Assembly: GCA_937928085.1 (NCBI GenBank)
Contig: CALFVU010000019.1
Location: 1 to 34,429 of the forward strand
Length of the DNA: 34,429 nucleotides
From: an uncultured bacterium
GTDB lineage: Bacteria; Spirochaetota; Leptospiria; Leptospirales; Leptonemataceae
Reading direction: 5' to 3'
How positions within the stretch are numbered: position 1 is the first letter of the stretch; each line of letters begins with the position of its first letter. This document shows, piece by piece, positions 8,005-17,243 of the stretch. A model generated the notes under the pieces. That model was not told where the DNA came from, made no database searches, and worked only from the letters and a program-made list of their open reading frames with translations. A program made the position numbers and the translations under genes.

Positions 8005-8424
8005 TTATATTATAGAGACAGTATTTTGTATTTTTGGAAAGAACTTACAAGGATAAAAAGTTATTTCGTTGTTTAAAACTGAGTTTTTTGGAATTAAGTA
8101 ATCTACTTTTAAAGAATTTAGAAACAAAGCAGCAAAGTTTAAAGCTATTGAATAATTAAAACCTGTACTTGCTATGATGATTTTTCCATTATATCCCATT
8201 TTTCTTGCTTTTTTTAAAAAATGAATTCCGGCTAATTGGCTTTCCATAGTTATATCCGTAAGAATTAGATTGTAAAAATTTATTCCATTTTTTTCAAGAA
8301 GTTCTAATGCTGATTTTCCATTATAAGCTCTGTGAATTTCATAGGTTTTAGAAAAATAATTTTTGATTTTTTCTGCATATTTATCGTTATCATCAACTAA
8401 GAGTAAATATTGTTTTTGATTCAT
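8005..8424 (-). CDS. Single-domain response regulator (receiver only)
   Basis: A CheY-like receiver of 139 residues with no output domain. Acidic pair Asp11-Asp12 (LVDDND), phosphoacceptor Asp57 (ILTDITM), Thr87 (IASTG) and Lys113 (LIPKNS) are all present, so phosphorylation should be possible. A stretch of hydrophobic residues, NFAALFLNSLKVDYL, lies where helix 4/strand 5 would be, and the C-terminus after about 118 departs from the usual helix 5. It starts 12 nt after the ABC exporter stop with GGGA upstream of the ATG, so it is probably in that operon. No histidine kinase lies nearby. It could act on the adjacent sigma/anti-sigma pair, but that is inference. Confidence 0.85.
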   Translation of the reverse strand: MNQKQYLLLVDDNDKYAEKIKNYFSKTYEIHRAYNGKSALELLEKNGINFYNLILTDITMESQLAGIHFLKKARKMGYNGKIIIASTGFNYSIALNFAALFLNSLKVDYLIPKNSVLNNEITFYPCKFFPKIQNTVSII

Positions 8425-8436
8425 TGTAGTCCCTTT

Positions 8437-10467
8437 TTATTTAGCAATTTCTCGGCTTATTTTCTGAAGCTTTGCATAATAGCTATCTTTTTTCATTAAA
8501 GTTTTATGGTTTCCAATTTCTATAATTCTTCCTTTGTGTAAAACAATAATTATATCAGATTTTTCAATAGTTGATAGTCGATGTGCAATAATAAAAGTGG
8601 TTCTATTGATTAAAAGTCTTTGTAAAGCTTTCTGCAAGTAATATTCACTTTTTGTGTCTAATGCGGAAGTTGCTTCGTCAAAAATTAAAATTTCTGGATT
8701 ATAATACAAAGCTCGAGCTATGGCAATTCTTTGTTTTTCCCCTCCAGAAAGATTGATGCCTCGTTCGCCAATAATCGTCTCATAACCTTCTGGTAATTTT
8801 GTGATAAAATGATGTGCATAAGCTAATCTTGCTACTTTTTCTATGTCCTTCATAGAATAATTCAAAGAACCATACGCAATATTGTCTTTTATAGTACCAA
8901 AAAATAAAAAAGTATCCTGCTGTACGATACCAAATCTACTTCTATGATCTTCTATGCTAAAATTTTTGATATTAATGTTATCGATTAAGATTTCTCCTTC
9001 TGTAGGATCAAAAAAACGAATAAGTAAATCCATTAAAGTAGATTTTCCACTTCCACTCTCTCCAACAATAGCTATGGTTTGACCTTTTTTTACTTCGAAT
9101 GAAATATTTTGCAATACGTATTGTTCTGTATTCGGATAACGAAAAAAAACATTTCGAAATACTATAGAATCTCTAAATGGTTTTAATATTACGGGTTGTT
9201 TAGGATTTTTTACATCGTTTTCAACATTCAAAAACTCTAGGATTTTCTCAAAAATTGCACTTGCTTGTTTTATTTTTCCAAGCATACTAGATAATTGAAT
9301 GACAGGTCGTATAATAAATAAGGTAATTAATAAAAACGTAAAAAATTCTCCACCAGTAAAATTAGTGTAGTCAATGTAATATACTCCTAAAAAGATAATT
9401 CCTAAAGTGTAAATAACAGAAGTTAGCTCGATTAAATTTGGGCCCATTTTTATATAAAAAATTTCTTTAAAGCTTCTCCAAATAAATCTTTGATTTTTGT
9501 TCTTTAATCGATTCGAAAATTCTGTTTCCAATCCAAAAACACGAATCGTTTTAATTCCTGATAAAAATTCTGTAAAAATAGAGGATAACTCTGCTAATAA
9601 ATTTTGACTTCTATGTGTAGATTTGCCAATTTTAGAGATAATAAATAACATAGGAAACAAAACTAAAGGAATGGTTAAAAGAGATATAAGAAACAACTTA
9701 TAGTTTAAATAGATTAGTAATCCAATATGTGTAATTAAATAAAAAAAGTTTGTAATTGAATCCCGAAGATTACTGGAAATTACAGGAGCTAATGTTTCTA
9801 CATCGTTTATGATCCTGCTCATTAAATAGCCGGTTTTCTCTTTGTAGAAATAATGTAATGGCAGTTCTTTTAATTTTTTATACATTAGGCTTCTTATATC
9901 ACGGATGGCTTTATAGCCGTTTTTTGCAATAAGTTGTATCGATAAAAGAAGAAGAAAGATTTTTATTAAATAGATTGTAAAAATAATAATCGCAGAATAG
10001 AATACAATTCTAAAAGAAGAATAACCTAAAAGATTTATATTGAGTTTTAATCGAATGACATATTGGATTTGCAATTTCTCTAAAAATTTAAAATCCCTTA
10101 GTGATGTTTTATTAATATAATATAAATATCGATTTGCTAAGGTTTTATTAATTTTTTTTGGTGCTTCCGGTACAATCAACAATTCGGGTTGTTTTTCTGA
10201 TTTTTCTAAATATTCATAAATTTGTATAGGGTTAAAAGATTGAACCAGAAATTGATAGATAATTTTTTGCATAAGTTGTCTTTCTTTTTCAGAGAATTGA
10301 ATTGTAAATTCGTCTTCTTTATTACCTAAAGCATCGAATAAAGGAATAAAAAAAGTCAAACTAAAACTGTTTAAGATAGCAACTAAAAAAGAAAGTATCA
10401 ATCCCAATACGATTTGGGATTGATAGGGAGTTAAGAAAGATAGTAACTTTATAAAATTTTTAAACAT
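8437..10467 (-). CDS. MsbA-like ABC exporter, membrane plus ATPase
   Basis: A half-transporter of 676 residues. The N-terminal half carries six predicted membrane helices; the first is near residues 17-45 and the second near 150-180. The roughly 100-residue hydrophilic loop between them (about 46-148) is far longer than in E. coli MsbA and explains the extra length. The C-terminal ATPase has Walker A GESGSGKST (about 473), signature LSGGEKQR, Walker B ILIFDEATSALD and the switch His in IIAHRLST. It would export a lipid, lipopolysaccharide intermediate or drug as a homodimer in the inner membrane; the substrate cannot be told. ccr lies 8 nt upstream and the response regulator 12 nt downstream. 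Confidence 0.9.
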   Translation of the reverse strand: MFKNFIKLLSFLTPYQSQIVLGLILSFLVAILNSFSLTFFIPLFDALGNKEDEFTIQFSEKERQLMQKIIYQFLVQSFNPIQIYEYLEKSEKQPELLIVPEAPKKINKTLANRYLYYINKTSLRDFKFLEKLQIQYVIRLKLNINLLGYSSFRIVFYSAIIIFTIYLIKIFLLLLSIQLIAKNGYKAIRDIRSLMYKKLKELPLHYFYKEKTGYLMSRIINDVETLAPVISSNLRDSITNFFYLITHIGLLIYLNYKLFLISLLTIPLVLFPMLFIISKIGKSTHRSQNLLAELSSIFTEFLSGIKTIRVFGLETEFSNRLKNKNQRFIWRSFKEIFYIKMGPNLIELTSVIYTLGIIFLGVYYIDYTNFTGGEFFTFLLITLFIIRPVIQLSSMLGKIKQASAIFEKILEFLNVENDVKNPKQPVILKPFRDSIVFRNVFFRYPNTEQYVLQNISFEVKKGQTIAIVGESGSGKSTLMDLLIRFFDPTEGEILIDNINIKNFSIEDHRSRFGIVQQDTFLFFGTIKDNIAYGSLNYSMKDIEKVARLAYAHHFITKLPEGYETIIGERGINLSGGEKQRIAIARALYYNPEILIFDEATSALDTKSEYYLQKALQRLLINRTTFIIAHRLSTIEKSDIIIVLHKGRIIEIGNHKTLMKKDSYYAKLQKISREIAK

Positions 10468-10475
10468 TCATTATT

Positions 10476-11723
10476 TTATTCTCTACCAAGATTTTCTTTG
10501 GAAGCTCCAACTAAAATAGCCATATTTCCGGGAGGATGTTTATTTTCTTTCATTAATTGATGGCAGAGTCCAGTTTCGTGAAACTTAAATGTTTTTGTTA
10601 AACAAGGATCTATTTTTTTTTGAATTACTAAATCATTGAAATTTTTAGCATCTTCGTCGTTAGCAAAATGGGATCCTTGTAATCGTTTCTGCCTCATCCA
10701 AAGATATCGTAAATCTACTGTAGCGTTATATCCTGTTGTACCAGCACAAATCACCACCATTCCTCCTGTTTCGCAGACAAAAATAGAAGTAGGAATTGTA
10801 GATTCTCCGGGATGTTCAAAAACAATAGTGGGATTCCTTTTGTTAGTGATCTCCCAAATAGCTTTTCCAAACTCTCTTGCTTTTTTTACCCATTCTGCAA
10901 AAACTTCTGGTTTGTTGATATCACTCGTAAAAGCACCCCAATGGTTAAACTTAGTTCTATTGATAACTCCGTCAGCACCTAATTTTTTGCAATATTCAAT
11001 TTTGGAATCATCAGAAACCACTGCAACTACACAAGCTCCAGCTGCTTTTGCAATTTGGATTGCCATACTCCCCAATCCACCTGAACCTCCCCAAACTAAT
11101 ACCACATCATCGCTTTTTACTGTGTTTGGTTCCCAATGATGTAGCATTCGATAAGCGGTAGCTCCTACTAACATATAAGCTGCGGATTCTTCCCAACTTA
11201 AATGTTTGGGTTTTGGTAAACATTGATGATCTTGAACTAAAGTAAATTGTGCGAAAGATCCCCAATTGGATTCATACCCCCATATTCTTTGAGAAGGTGC
11301 TAGCATAGGATCTTTGCCAGCTAAAACCCATGGATCGTCTGGATCCCATTGCCCACAATGGATTACTACATGATCTCCTACTTTTACATTTTTTACATCT
11401 TTTCCTACTTTGTAAACAATTCCCGAAGCATCCGAACCTCCAATGTGAAATCTCTCTGGTTCTCCTTTTTTATTTCTTGCAGTGATTACATCTACAGGAT
11501 AACCTAAAGCTGCCCAAACATTGTTATAATTAACACCAGCTGCCATAACAGCTACTAACACTTCTCTTGGTTTTGGTTCGGGCACTTCGATTTCTTCAAT
11601 CTGAAAAGCTTTAATAGGATCTCCGAATCTTTCTGGACGTATGACCTGTGCATACATTTTTTTTGGTATAATACCTAATGGAGGTAATTCTCCTATGGGT
11701 ACAATCTCTGGTTTCTTATCCAT
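10476..11723 (-). CDS. ccr: Crotonyl-CoA carboxylase/reductase
   Basis: Ccr reductively carboxylates crotonyl-CoA with NADPH and CO2 to (2S)-ethylmalonyl-CoA, the key step of the ethylmalonyl-CoA pathway. The 415-residue protein is an MDR-superfamily oxidoreductase with the Ccr-specific extended N-terminus. Typical blocks are [13 protein letters not shown] (with the CO2-site Asn), [59 protein letters not shown] (NADPH) and GSHFAND (catalytic-site His). ATG 11723 is chosen over TTG 11732 upstream. No other pathway gene (mutase, ethylmalonyl-CoA mutase, mcl) is near. A plain acrylyl-/crotonyl-CoA reductase is less likely because the Ccr blocks are intact. Confidence 0.92.
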   Translation of the reverse strand: MDKKPEIVPIGELPPLGIIPKKMYAQVIRPERFGDPIKAFQIEEIEVPEPKPREVLVAVMAAGVNYNNVWAALGYPVDVITARNKKGEPERFHIGGSDASGIVYKVGKDVKNVKVGDHVVIHCGQWDPDDPWVLAGKDPMLAPSQRIWGYESNWGSFAQFTLVQDHQCLPKPKHLSWEESAAYMLVGATAYRMLHHWEPNTVKSDDVVLVWGGSGGLGSMAIQIAKAAGACVVAVVSDDSKIEYCKKLGADGVINRTKFNHWGAFTSDINKPEVFAEWVKKAREFGKAIWEITNKRNPTIVFEHPGESTIPTSIFVCETGGMVVICAGTTGYNATVDLRYLWMRQKRLQGSHFANDEDAKNFNDLVIQKKIDPCLTKTFKFHETGLCHQLMKENKHPPGNMAILVGASKENLGRE

Positions 11724-11770
11724 ATCTACCAAATATCGGATTCTAAGATTTTTGACTACTTTTTTTTAAA

Positions 11771-11798
11771 TTGTTTCTTGCTTTTCTTTGGGTATAAA
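11771..11798 (+). promoter_or_regulatory. Candidate promoter of the HD-GYP operon
   Basis: TTGTTT (11771-11776), 16-nt spacer, TATAAA (11793-11798), in the gap divergent from ccr. Transcription would start near 11805, 40 nt before the preferred ATG. Confidence 0.4.
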
Positions 11799-11846
11799 AA
11801 AAATTATTATTTAACAACTAATTAAAAATTTGTGATAGAAAAAATT

Positions 11847-13340
11847 ATGGAACAAAATAACAAACAAAATTTTAAACTTTTTTCTTTTACCCCTCAAATT
11901 ATGCAGCAAATTATAGAAACAAGAGAAATTCCAGTACACTTTTATAATCAAGAAGGACAAATTATTATTTACAAAAAGAAAAACGTTACAGATCAAGAAA
12001 TTGATCGATTATTCCGTTATACTGAGCAAGGTAAGATTTATTATAATACTCAAGATAGCGAAATTTTAGGAATTAAAGAGGATAAAAAATCCGATATCCC
12101 CGAAGGTTTTACCGATACAAAACTCTTAACACAAAAAACAGCAACAGAACTTTTAGAAGAAAGCAAAATGATTTTTTCTACTTTAAAAAAAACTGCAATC
12201 ACCTCTGTACATACAAGAAAAACTAGCGAAAAGCTAAATCAGATTTTCAAAGATTTTGAAAGTAATCCAGATTCTTTGAGCGGTTTAGTTAATATTATTG
12301 AATTATTATCTGACAAAAAAGAAGAATATCTTGTTGAATTATCAACGAAAAGGGTAGTCGTAGCTATGGCTATGAAAACAAGAGGCATTTCTGCACAATC
12401 CTACAAAGAAGATGGTACTTTTTATACAAAAGTAAATCATTTAATGATGAGTGCACTACTTTGTGATATTGGGTACTCTAAAATGGAAATTCCTAATGGT
12501 GTTTTAAAAGATATAAAAGAATGGAATTATATAAAAAGCCATCCTTTACTTTCGTATTTGTTAGTTGCCCATGAATCATCGATCCATCCAGAAGTAAAAA
12601 GAAATATTTTGAATCATCATCGCCCGATGAGATACGATCAAAATACGAATAACTATCCATCTAAGGAGTTTTTAGTCAAAAAGCTACAAGAATTTTTCAC
12701 TAAGTTTTCTTTAGATAATAAAAAAAGAGAAATTGTCAAAGACATAGAAAAACAACTTAAATTTTTAAAACAAGATATGCCTTTTGATGAAGATGCTGCT
12801 ATTTTGTGTCTTGCATCAGAATTTGCTTCTTTAACTTCTACAGTACCTTGGAGAAATATGTTCTCACCTATAAGAGCTGTACAAATGATTGTTAATAATT
12901 CTTATTTTACCTATCCAGAGAGAATTATTAGAGAATTTTTAGATTATACCGCAATTAGTTTATGTGATAATAAAAGAGCAATTCGAGAAGGTGATTTTAT
13001 TGTTATGGCTAATGTGAGCTCTAGTGGAAAAGTTTACTTCGAAGCGGGACAAGTTACTCATGTCAATCGCTATCAGAGTAGACCGGGTATAGATCGAATT
13101 GCTACTTTAAAACCGGTGATTAAATCTACTCCAAAATTACAAATTACCGGCTTTGACTTACAGTCTATAGAAATAGATAAACGTTTTGCACATTTTGAAC
13201 TATTGCAAGATGATACGAGAAAAATTATTTATGTTGTAAATCCAGATTTTGACGAAGAACTATATACTGAATTTTATAAAATTATAAAAGGAAGGTATAG
13301 GAAGGGGAAAATAGTTCCTATAGATAATATTGCTTTATGA
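11847..13340 (+). CDS. Degenerate HD-GYP-like protein
   Basis: A 497-residue protein from ATG 11847 (GTG 11832 would add five residues). The central part resembles HD-GYP cyclic-di-GMP phosphodiesterases: MMSALLCDIGYSKMEIPNGVL stands where LLHDIGKxxxP is expected, followed by IKSHPLLSY and ILNHHRPM. The His of the HD pair is Cys, the preceding metal His is missing, and no GYP is found after HH, so catalysis is doubtful. N-terminal (1-150) and C-terminal (about 360-497) parts match nothing I recognise. No membrane segment is seen. The downstream gene starts inside its stop codon (ATGA). It may be a nucleotide sensor rather than an enzyme (inference). Confidence 0.65.
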   Translation: MEQNNKQNFKLFSFTPQIMQQIIETREIPVHFYNQEGQIIIYKKKNVTDQEIDRLFRYTEQGKIYYNTQDSEILGIKEDKKSDIPEGFTDTKLLTQKTATELLEESKMIFSTLKKTAITSVHTRKTSEKLNQIFKDFESNPDSLSGLVNIIELLSDKKEEYLVELSTKRVVVAMAMKTRGISAQSYKEDGTFYTKVNHLMMSALLCDIGYSKMEIPNGVLKDIKEWNYIKSHPLLSYLLVAHESSIHPEVKRNILNHHRPMRYDQNTNNYPSKEFLVKKLQEFFTKFSLDNKKREIVKDIEKQLKFLKQDMPFDEDAAILCLASEFASLTSTVPWRNMFSPIRAVQMIVNNSYFTYPERIIREFLDYTAISLCDNKRAIREGDFIVMANVSSSGKVYFEAGQVTHVNRYQSRPGIDRIATLKPVIKSTPKLQITGFDLQSIEIDKRFAHFELLQDDTRKIIYVVNPDFDEELYTEFYKIIKGRYRKGKIVPIDNIAL

Positions 13341-15688
13341 AAGAAGTTCTGGATGCTGTAGAAAAAGATAAAATTGCAGGTATTCATAAGCGTTCTGATG
13401 GAAAATTATATTTTATTCAAAGAAAAGTAGAATTTAGCACGATTGATTTTAAACCAGAATATATCTTTTCAAATCCGTGGGGAATTTTTCATAAACCTCT
13501 AGAACCGATCGATTGGGGGCTTTCTATCGAAAAATTAGAAGAGCGAATGTTAGAATTTTCTATAGAATGCTCGCAAAGATTTCATTACCTTTGGTATTAT
13601 TACATTGATATTATGTTAGCAAGGAGTTTATCTTCTAATGATAAAAATATTTTTATTAAAGATTTTATTATTCCTTCTGTTTTTTTAGATTTGGGGATTC
13701 CCGAAAATCCATTATGGACAAACGTACCAAAAGCCATCCATCAGAAAATCTTACATGAATATTCTCTATCTTTACAATACAAAAGTAATTATAATATTTT
13801 TTATCTTTCTCAGTATTTATCAAATTTGACTTCGGATATTATTGAATATCTAAAACCATACCATTCTTTTTGGAAATTAGAACAAGAAAAGTTGAATGTC
13901 TACTCCGATATAAAAAATTTTATTAACACAATTTTTTCGGAATTATTTTTTAGTTTTATAAAAGAAAAATTAAATCACTTACTTAAAGAAAATTTATTAA
14001 ATTCTAATATAAAGTTTTCTAATAAAATCATAGAGTCTATTTATTTTCAATGTAAAAATGATACTTTAAATCGAGAATTGAGTTATTTAGAGAGAAGGAT
14101 ACTTTTAGAGTATTTTATTCAATCAAACTCGTTAAAATTACAAGAAGAAGAGAAAGTAGAGAATCAAAATTTTTTCATTTTACTAAATGAATATACAAAT
14201 TTTCCATTGCAATTAGAAAGAATGATTCGAAAGATTTTATATTTAGAAACATTTCTCTTTAAAGAAGAAATTAAAAAGATCAAAAAGGTTTATATAAAAT
14301 TCTCAAAAAAAAATAATTTAAATTTTCATTTGCAAGAAGATTTATTAAAAACTACTGAACAGCAATCTCATACAATCGAAGAAAAAATCAACTTGATTGT
14401 AGAACTAACAGAATATCTTAACTTACAACATTTTCTTTACTTAGAAACATTCATTGAACTTTTTAAAGAAAAAAAAATCAATACTTTAAAAGATTTAGAA
14501 TTCTATTTTCTTAAAATGATAAAAAAAGAGATCTCTTTAAAAGAAAATTTAAAAAAAGAACTTTTGAAGAAAATAAAAGAAATTAGTATCATCAATAAAA
14601 ACATTATTGAATATTATAAACAAAGTTTTTCTTTACCGGAAGTTGAATTTTTTCCTAATGAAAAGTATAAAGATAGAATACCGATACGAAAATTTGTTAC
14701 GGGGAATCCATTTCAAGAAAGAGAAATTTTACAGTTTTTTCAAGAGTTAATCAAACAAAGGCTTAAACCCATACGAATGGCATCGAATGAATACTCTCTT
14801 TTAGCTAAAGAAAAACATGGAATTTTGACTTTAAATCCAGTCTTAAAGCTTTGGAAAAATCAAATTCATTTCCAAAAAGATCTCCCCGAATTAGTTCAGT
14901 TAGAATTAAACACAATCATTACTGTGGATTGTTTATTAGAATTGTTGTTTTTAGTAGATACAAAATTAAAAGAAAGAGAGGTGATAAGGGGAAAAATTGT
15001 AAAAGAAATTCGAGGAAAGGAAAACATACAAAATATGAAAATTCTATTACTTCCCGGTTCGTGTTATCCTTTAAAAGAGATACCTTCTAGTCATTTCCCC
15101 GAATTTAAGTATAAAATTATAGGCGAGAAAAGAACTTATAAAGAAGTTGGAATTTTAGAAACACACTATATTGTAACAGGTGGCTGGTATAATAAAAAAA
15201 ATCATACATTGTATTATCCTATAGGTGGAGATAACGCAGAATTGCTAAAAAAAATTTATTTAGGCATTAAATCTGAAGTGATTCCAGCATTTTTTTTTGC
15301 TATAGGGCAATATGTATTTGAATGTCTTTCTGACACAGTGCTTTATTATAAAAATCAAAAAAAAACATTTCGAGAAATTTTATATAAAATCAAAAATTAT
15401 CAAAATGAAGATTCAAATAAAAAAATTATTTTATATTCCAAAAAAGAAATCAAATTTGAATTCGCTATTTTATATTCTCAACTTGTTATGGAAAACTTAA
15501 CAGGAAGTTTACATATGCGAAATAAAGTACCTGAATTATATAAATGGTTTTTTGAAAATCTAAACATCCAGAGTTTTTTTTCTTTAGATAAAGAAAAAAG
15601 AAAAAAGATTCGAATTGAGGCTCAAAATATAATCAAAAAATACGACAATATTTGGACCCAACTCAAAAAAAATAATTTAATTTTATAA
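13337..15688 (+). CDS. Large protein of unknown family, coupled to HD-GYP gene
   Basis: A 783-residue protein I do not recognise. It overlaps the HD-GYP-like gene by ATGA, so the two are translationally coupled and probably work together. It is rich in Lys, Glu, Leu, Phe and Ile, is predicted mostly helical up to about residue 450, has no signal peptide and has no clear membrane helices. The C-terminal third is more varied, with ITVDCLLELLFLVDTKL, LLLPGSCYPLKEIP, IVTGGWYNKKNHTLYYPIGG and PAFFFAIGQYVFECLSDTVL. No nucleotide-binding or metal motif is obvious. Codon use is like its neighbours, so it is probably native. Two internal frames in other phases are shadows. Confidence 0.7.
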   Translation: MKEVLDAVEKDKIAGIHKRSDGKLYFIQRKVEFSTIDFKPEYIFSNPWGIFHKPLEPIDWGLSIEKLEERMLEFSIECSQRFHYLWYYYIDIMLARSLSSNDKNIFIKDFIIPSVFLDLGIPENPLWTNVPKAIHQKILHEYSLSLQYKSNYNIFYLSQYLSNLTSDIIEYLKPYHSFWKLEQEKLNVYSDIKNFINTIFSELFFSFIKEKLNHLLKENLLNSNIKFSNKIIESIYFQCKNDTLNRELSYLERRILLEYFIQSNSLKLQEEEKVENQNFFILLNEYTNFPLQLERMIRKILYLETFLFKEEIKKIKKVYIKFSKKNNLNFHLQEDLLKTTEQQSHTIEEKINLIVELTEYLNLQHFLYLETFIELFKEKKINTLKDLEFYFLKMIKKEISLKENLKKELLKKIKEISIINKNIIEYYKQSFSLPEVEFFPNEKYKDRIPIRKFVTGNPFQEREILQFFQELIKQRLKPIRMASNEYSLLAKEKHGILTLNPVLKLWKNQIHFQKDLPELVQLELNTIITVDCLLELLFLVDTKLKEREVIRGKIVKEIRGKENIQNMKILLLPGSCYPLKEIPSSHFPEFKYKIIGEKRTYKEVGILETHYIVTGGWYNKKNHTLYYPIGGDNAELLKKIYLGIKSEVIPAFFFAIGQYVFECLSDTVLYYKNQKKTFREILYKIKNYQNEDSNKKIILYSKKEIKFEFAILYSQLVMENLTGSLHMRNKVPELYKWFFENLNIQSFFSLDKEKRKKIRIEAQNIIKKYDNIWTQLKKNNLIL

Positions 15689-15809
15689 AAAAATAAAACT
15701 ATTATTTCTTAGATATCTTTAAAAAATTCTTATTAAAATTAATAAACTTTACGAAAAAATTTTGTACGTAAGTAAATGTACGATTGAAAAAATAAAAACA
15801 AACAATAAT

Positions 15810-17243
15810 ATGGAATCAAAAAGATATGATAAAAGACATAATTTAATTATGTCTACTTTCTATAATGTGGATCCTATGAATGAAGAACGAATCATTCAAA
15901 TAGAGACATTGCGAGCAAATCGAAATCTGCAACCCCTAAAAGAATGGGAAGTTTTTAAACAAGAGATAAAAAAATACATTCCAGAACCTTTTTTTTCTCA
16001 TTTTATTAAACCTTTAGTAGGAGTTGTAGATCAAGAAAATAATATTTTTCTTTTTACAGAAAATAAGAAATTACAAAAACATATACAAATTCGATACGAA
16101 GAATTATTAAAAAATAAAATCTATGATTTTTATAAAAATATTTTGAAAATAAATTTAATAAAATTTTTAGAAGAAGATCAACTAGTTCCAGAAAACTTAA
16201 AAACCATTTCTTATTTAAAACATACATCTCAGATATATCAAAATTCAATACAAAATTTTTGGAGTTACGATACCTTTTATCCTTCTAAAAAAAATTATGA
16301 AGAATTAACAAATTTAATCCAATTAGAAAAATATTTTCGACCAATATTTATTTACGGACCATCAGGATGTGGTAAAACTTCCCTTTGTAAAATTTGGGTT
16401 AACGTTCAGAAAAAGAAAGTTTATTATAACACCATACCGGAATTTATCAATAGCTTTATTATATCGCATAAGAAAAAAAAATTAGTAGAATGGATGGAAC
16501 AAATAAAATCATATACGATCATTTTGTTAGATGATTTTCAGTTATTAAAATCTTCAGCTAAAAAAACCCAAGAAGAAATTAGGAATCTTATTGATTATTT
16601 TTATCAAAACAATAAAATCTTTGTACTTCTTTCGGATCGTGATTTCCTTTATATGAATCTACAAGAAGATTTAAAATCAAGATTAATGTCTTTTTATAAA
16701 ATTTATTTAAGTTATCCTGATTTTGAAACAAAAAAAGAGATCATCAAATATTATTTAAATCAATATAAAATTCATTTAGATGAAAAAGTTCAAGAGCATA
16801 TCTCTTTAAAATTAAATGGAGATGTGCGATATATAAAATCTTCTATTGAGAAATTGGCTTTTTATTCAGTTAATCCCGAAAAATTAAAAATAACAGAAAT
16901 AGATTTTATACTAAATCCTTATTATGATCATTCGAATTCGATCCATATTGATCAAATTGTAGAAGTTGTTTGCGAACATTATGGAATACCTAAAGAAGAA
17001 ATCTTTCGTAATACAAAAGAAAAACGAATTGCTTTTCCAAGACATCTAATAGCATATTTTTCTGTTAAATTTGCGAATTATACAATGACTTCTGTAGCCA
17101 AATTTTTAAACAAAAAAGATCATACAGCTATATTGTATGCAATCAAAAAAATCGAAGAGCTTTTGTCGAAAGATTTATTTTTACAAAATGAAATCGAAAA
17201 TATCAAAGAAAAATTATATTTAAAGTTAAAAGAATCAATGTAA
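15810..17243 (+). CDS. dnaA: Divergent DnaA replication initiator
   Basis: A DnaA-family AAA+ protein of 477 residues from ATG 15810. TTG 15762, ATG 15849 and ATG 15876 are alternatives and none has a strong ribosome site. Domain I (around EWEVFKQEIKKYIPEPFFSHF), Walker A GPSGCGKTSL, Walker B IILLDDFQLL, sensor I LLSDRDF, the SRL arginine region, sensor II DVRYIKSSIEKL and domain IV with RNTKEKRIAFPRHLIAYF and KKDHTAILYAIKKI are all recognisable. Several are altered from the canonical GGTGLGKTHL and LIDDIQFL. dnaN, recF and gyrB are absent and no DnaA-box cluster is visible, so this is either a moved initiator or a second, specialised copy. It converges with murE, overlapping 9 bp. Confidence 0.85.
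   Translation: MESKRYDKRHNLIMSTFYNVDPMNEERIIQIETLRANRNLQPLKEWEVFKQEIKKYIPEPFFSHFIKPLVGVVDQENNIFLFTENKKLQKHIQIRYEELLKNKIYDFYKNILKINLIKFLEEDQLVPENLKTISYLKHTSQIYQNSIQNFWSYDTFYPSKKNYEELTNLIQLEKYFRPIFIYGPSGCGKTSLCKIWVNVQKKKVYYNTIPEFINSFIISHKKKKLVEWMEQIKSYTIILLDDFQLLKSSAKKTQEEIRNLIDYFYQNNKIFVLLSDRDFLYMNLQEDLKSRLMSFYKIYLSYPDFETKKEIIKYYLNQYKIHLDEKVQEHISLKLNGDVRYIKSSIEKLAFYSVNPEKLKITEIDFILNPYYDHSNSIHIDQIVEVVCEHYGIPKEEIFRNTKEKRIAFPRHLIAYFSVKFANYTMTSVAKFLNKKDHTAILYAIKKIEELLSKDLFLQNEIENIKEKLYLKLKESM

Noticed and set aside
10636..11139. A 167-codon plus-strand frame inside ccr
   Set aside because: It is antisense to a well-conserved enzyme and its translation has low complexity and no family signature.
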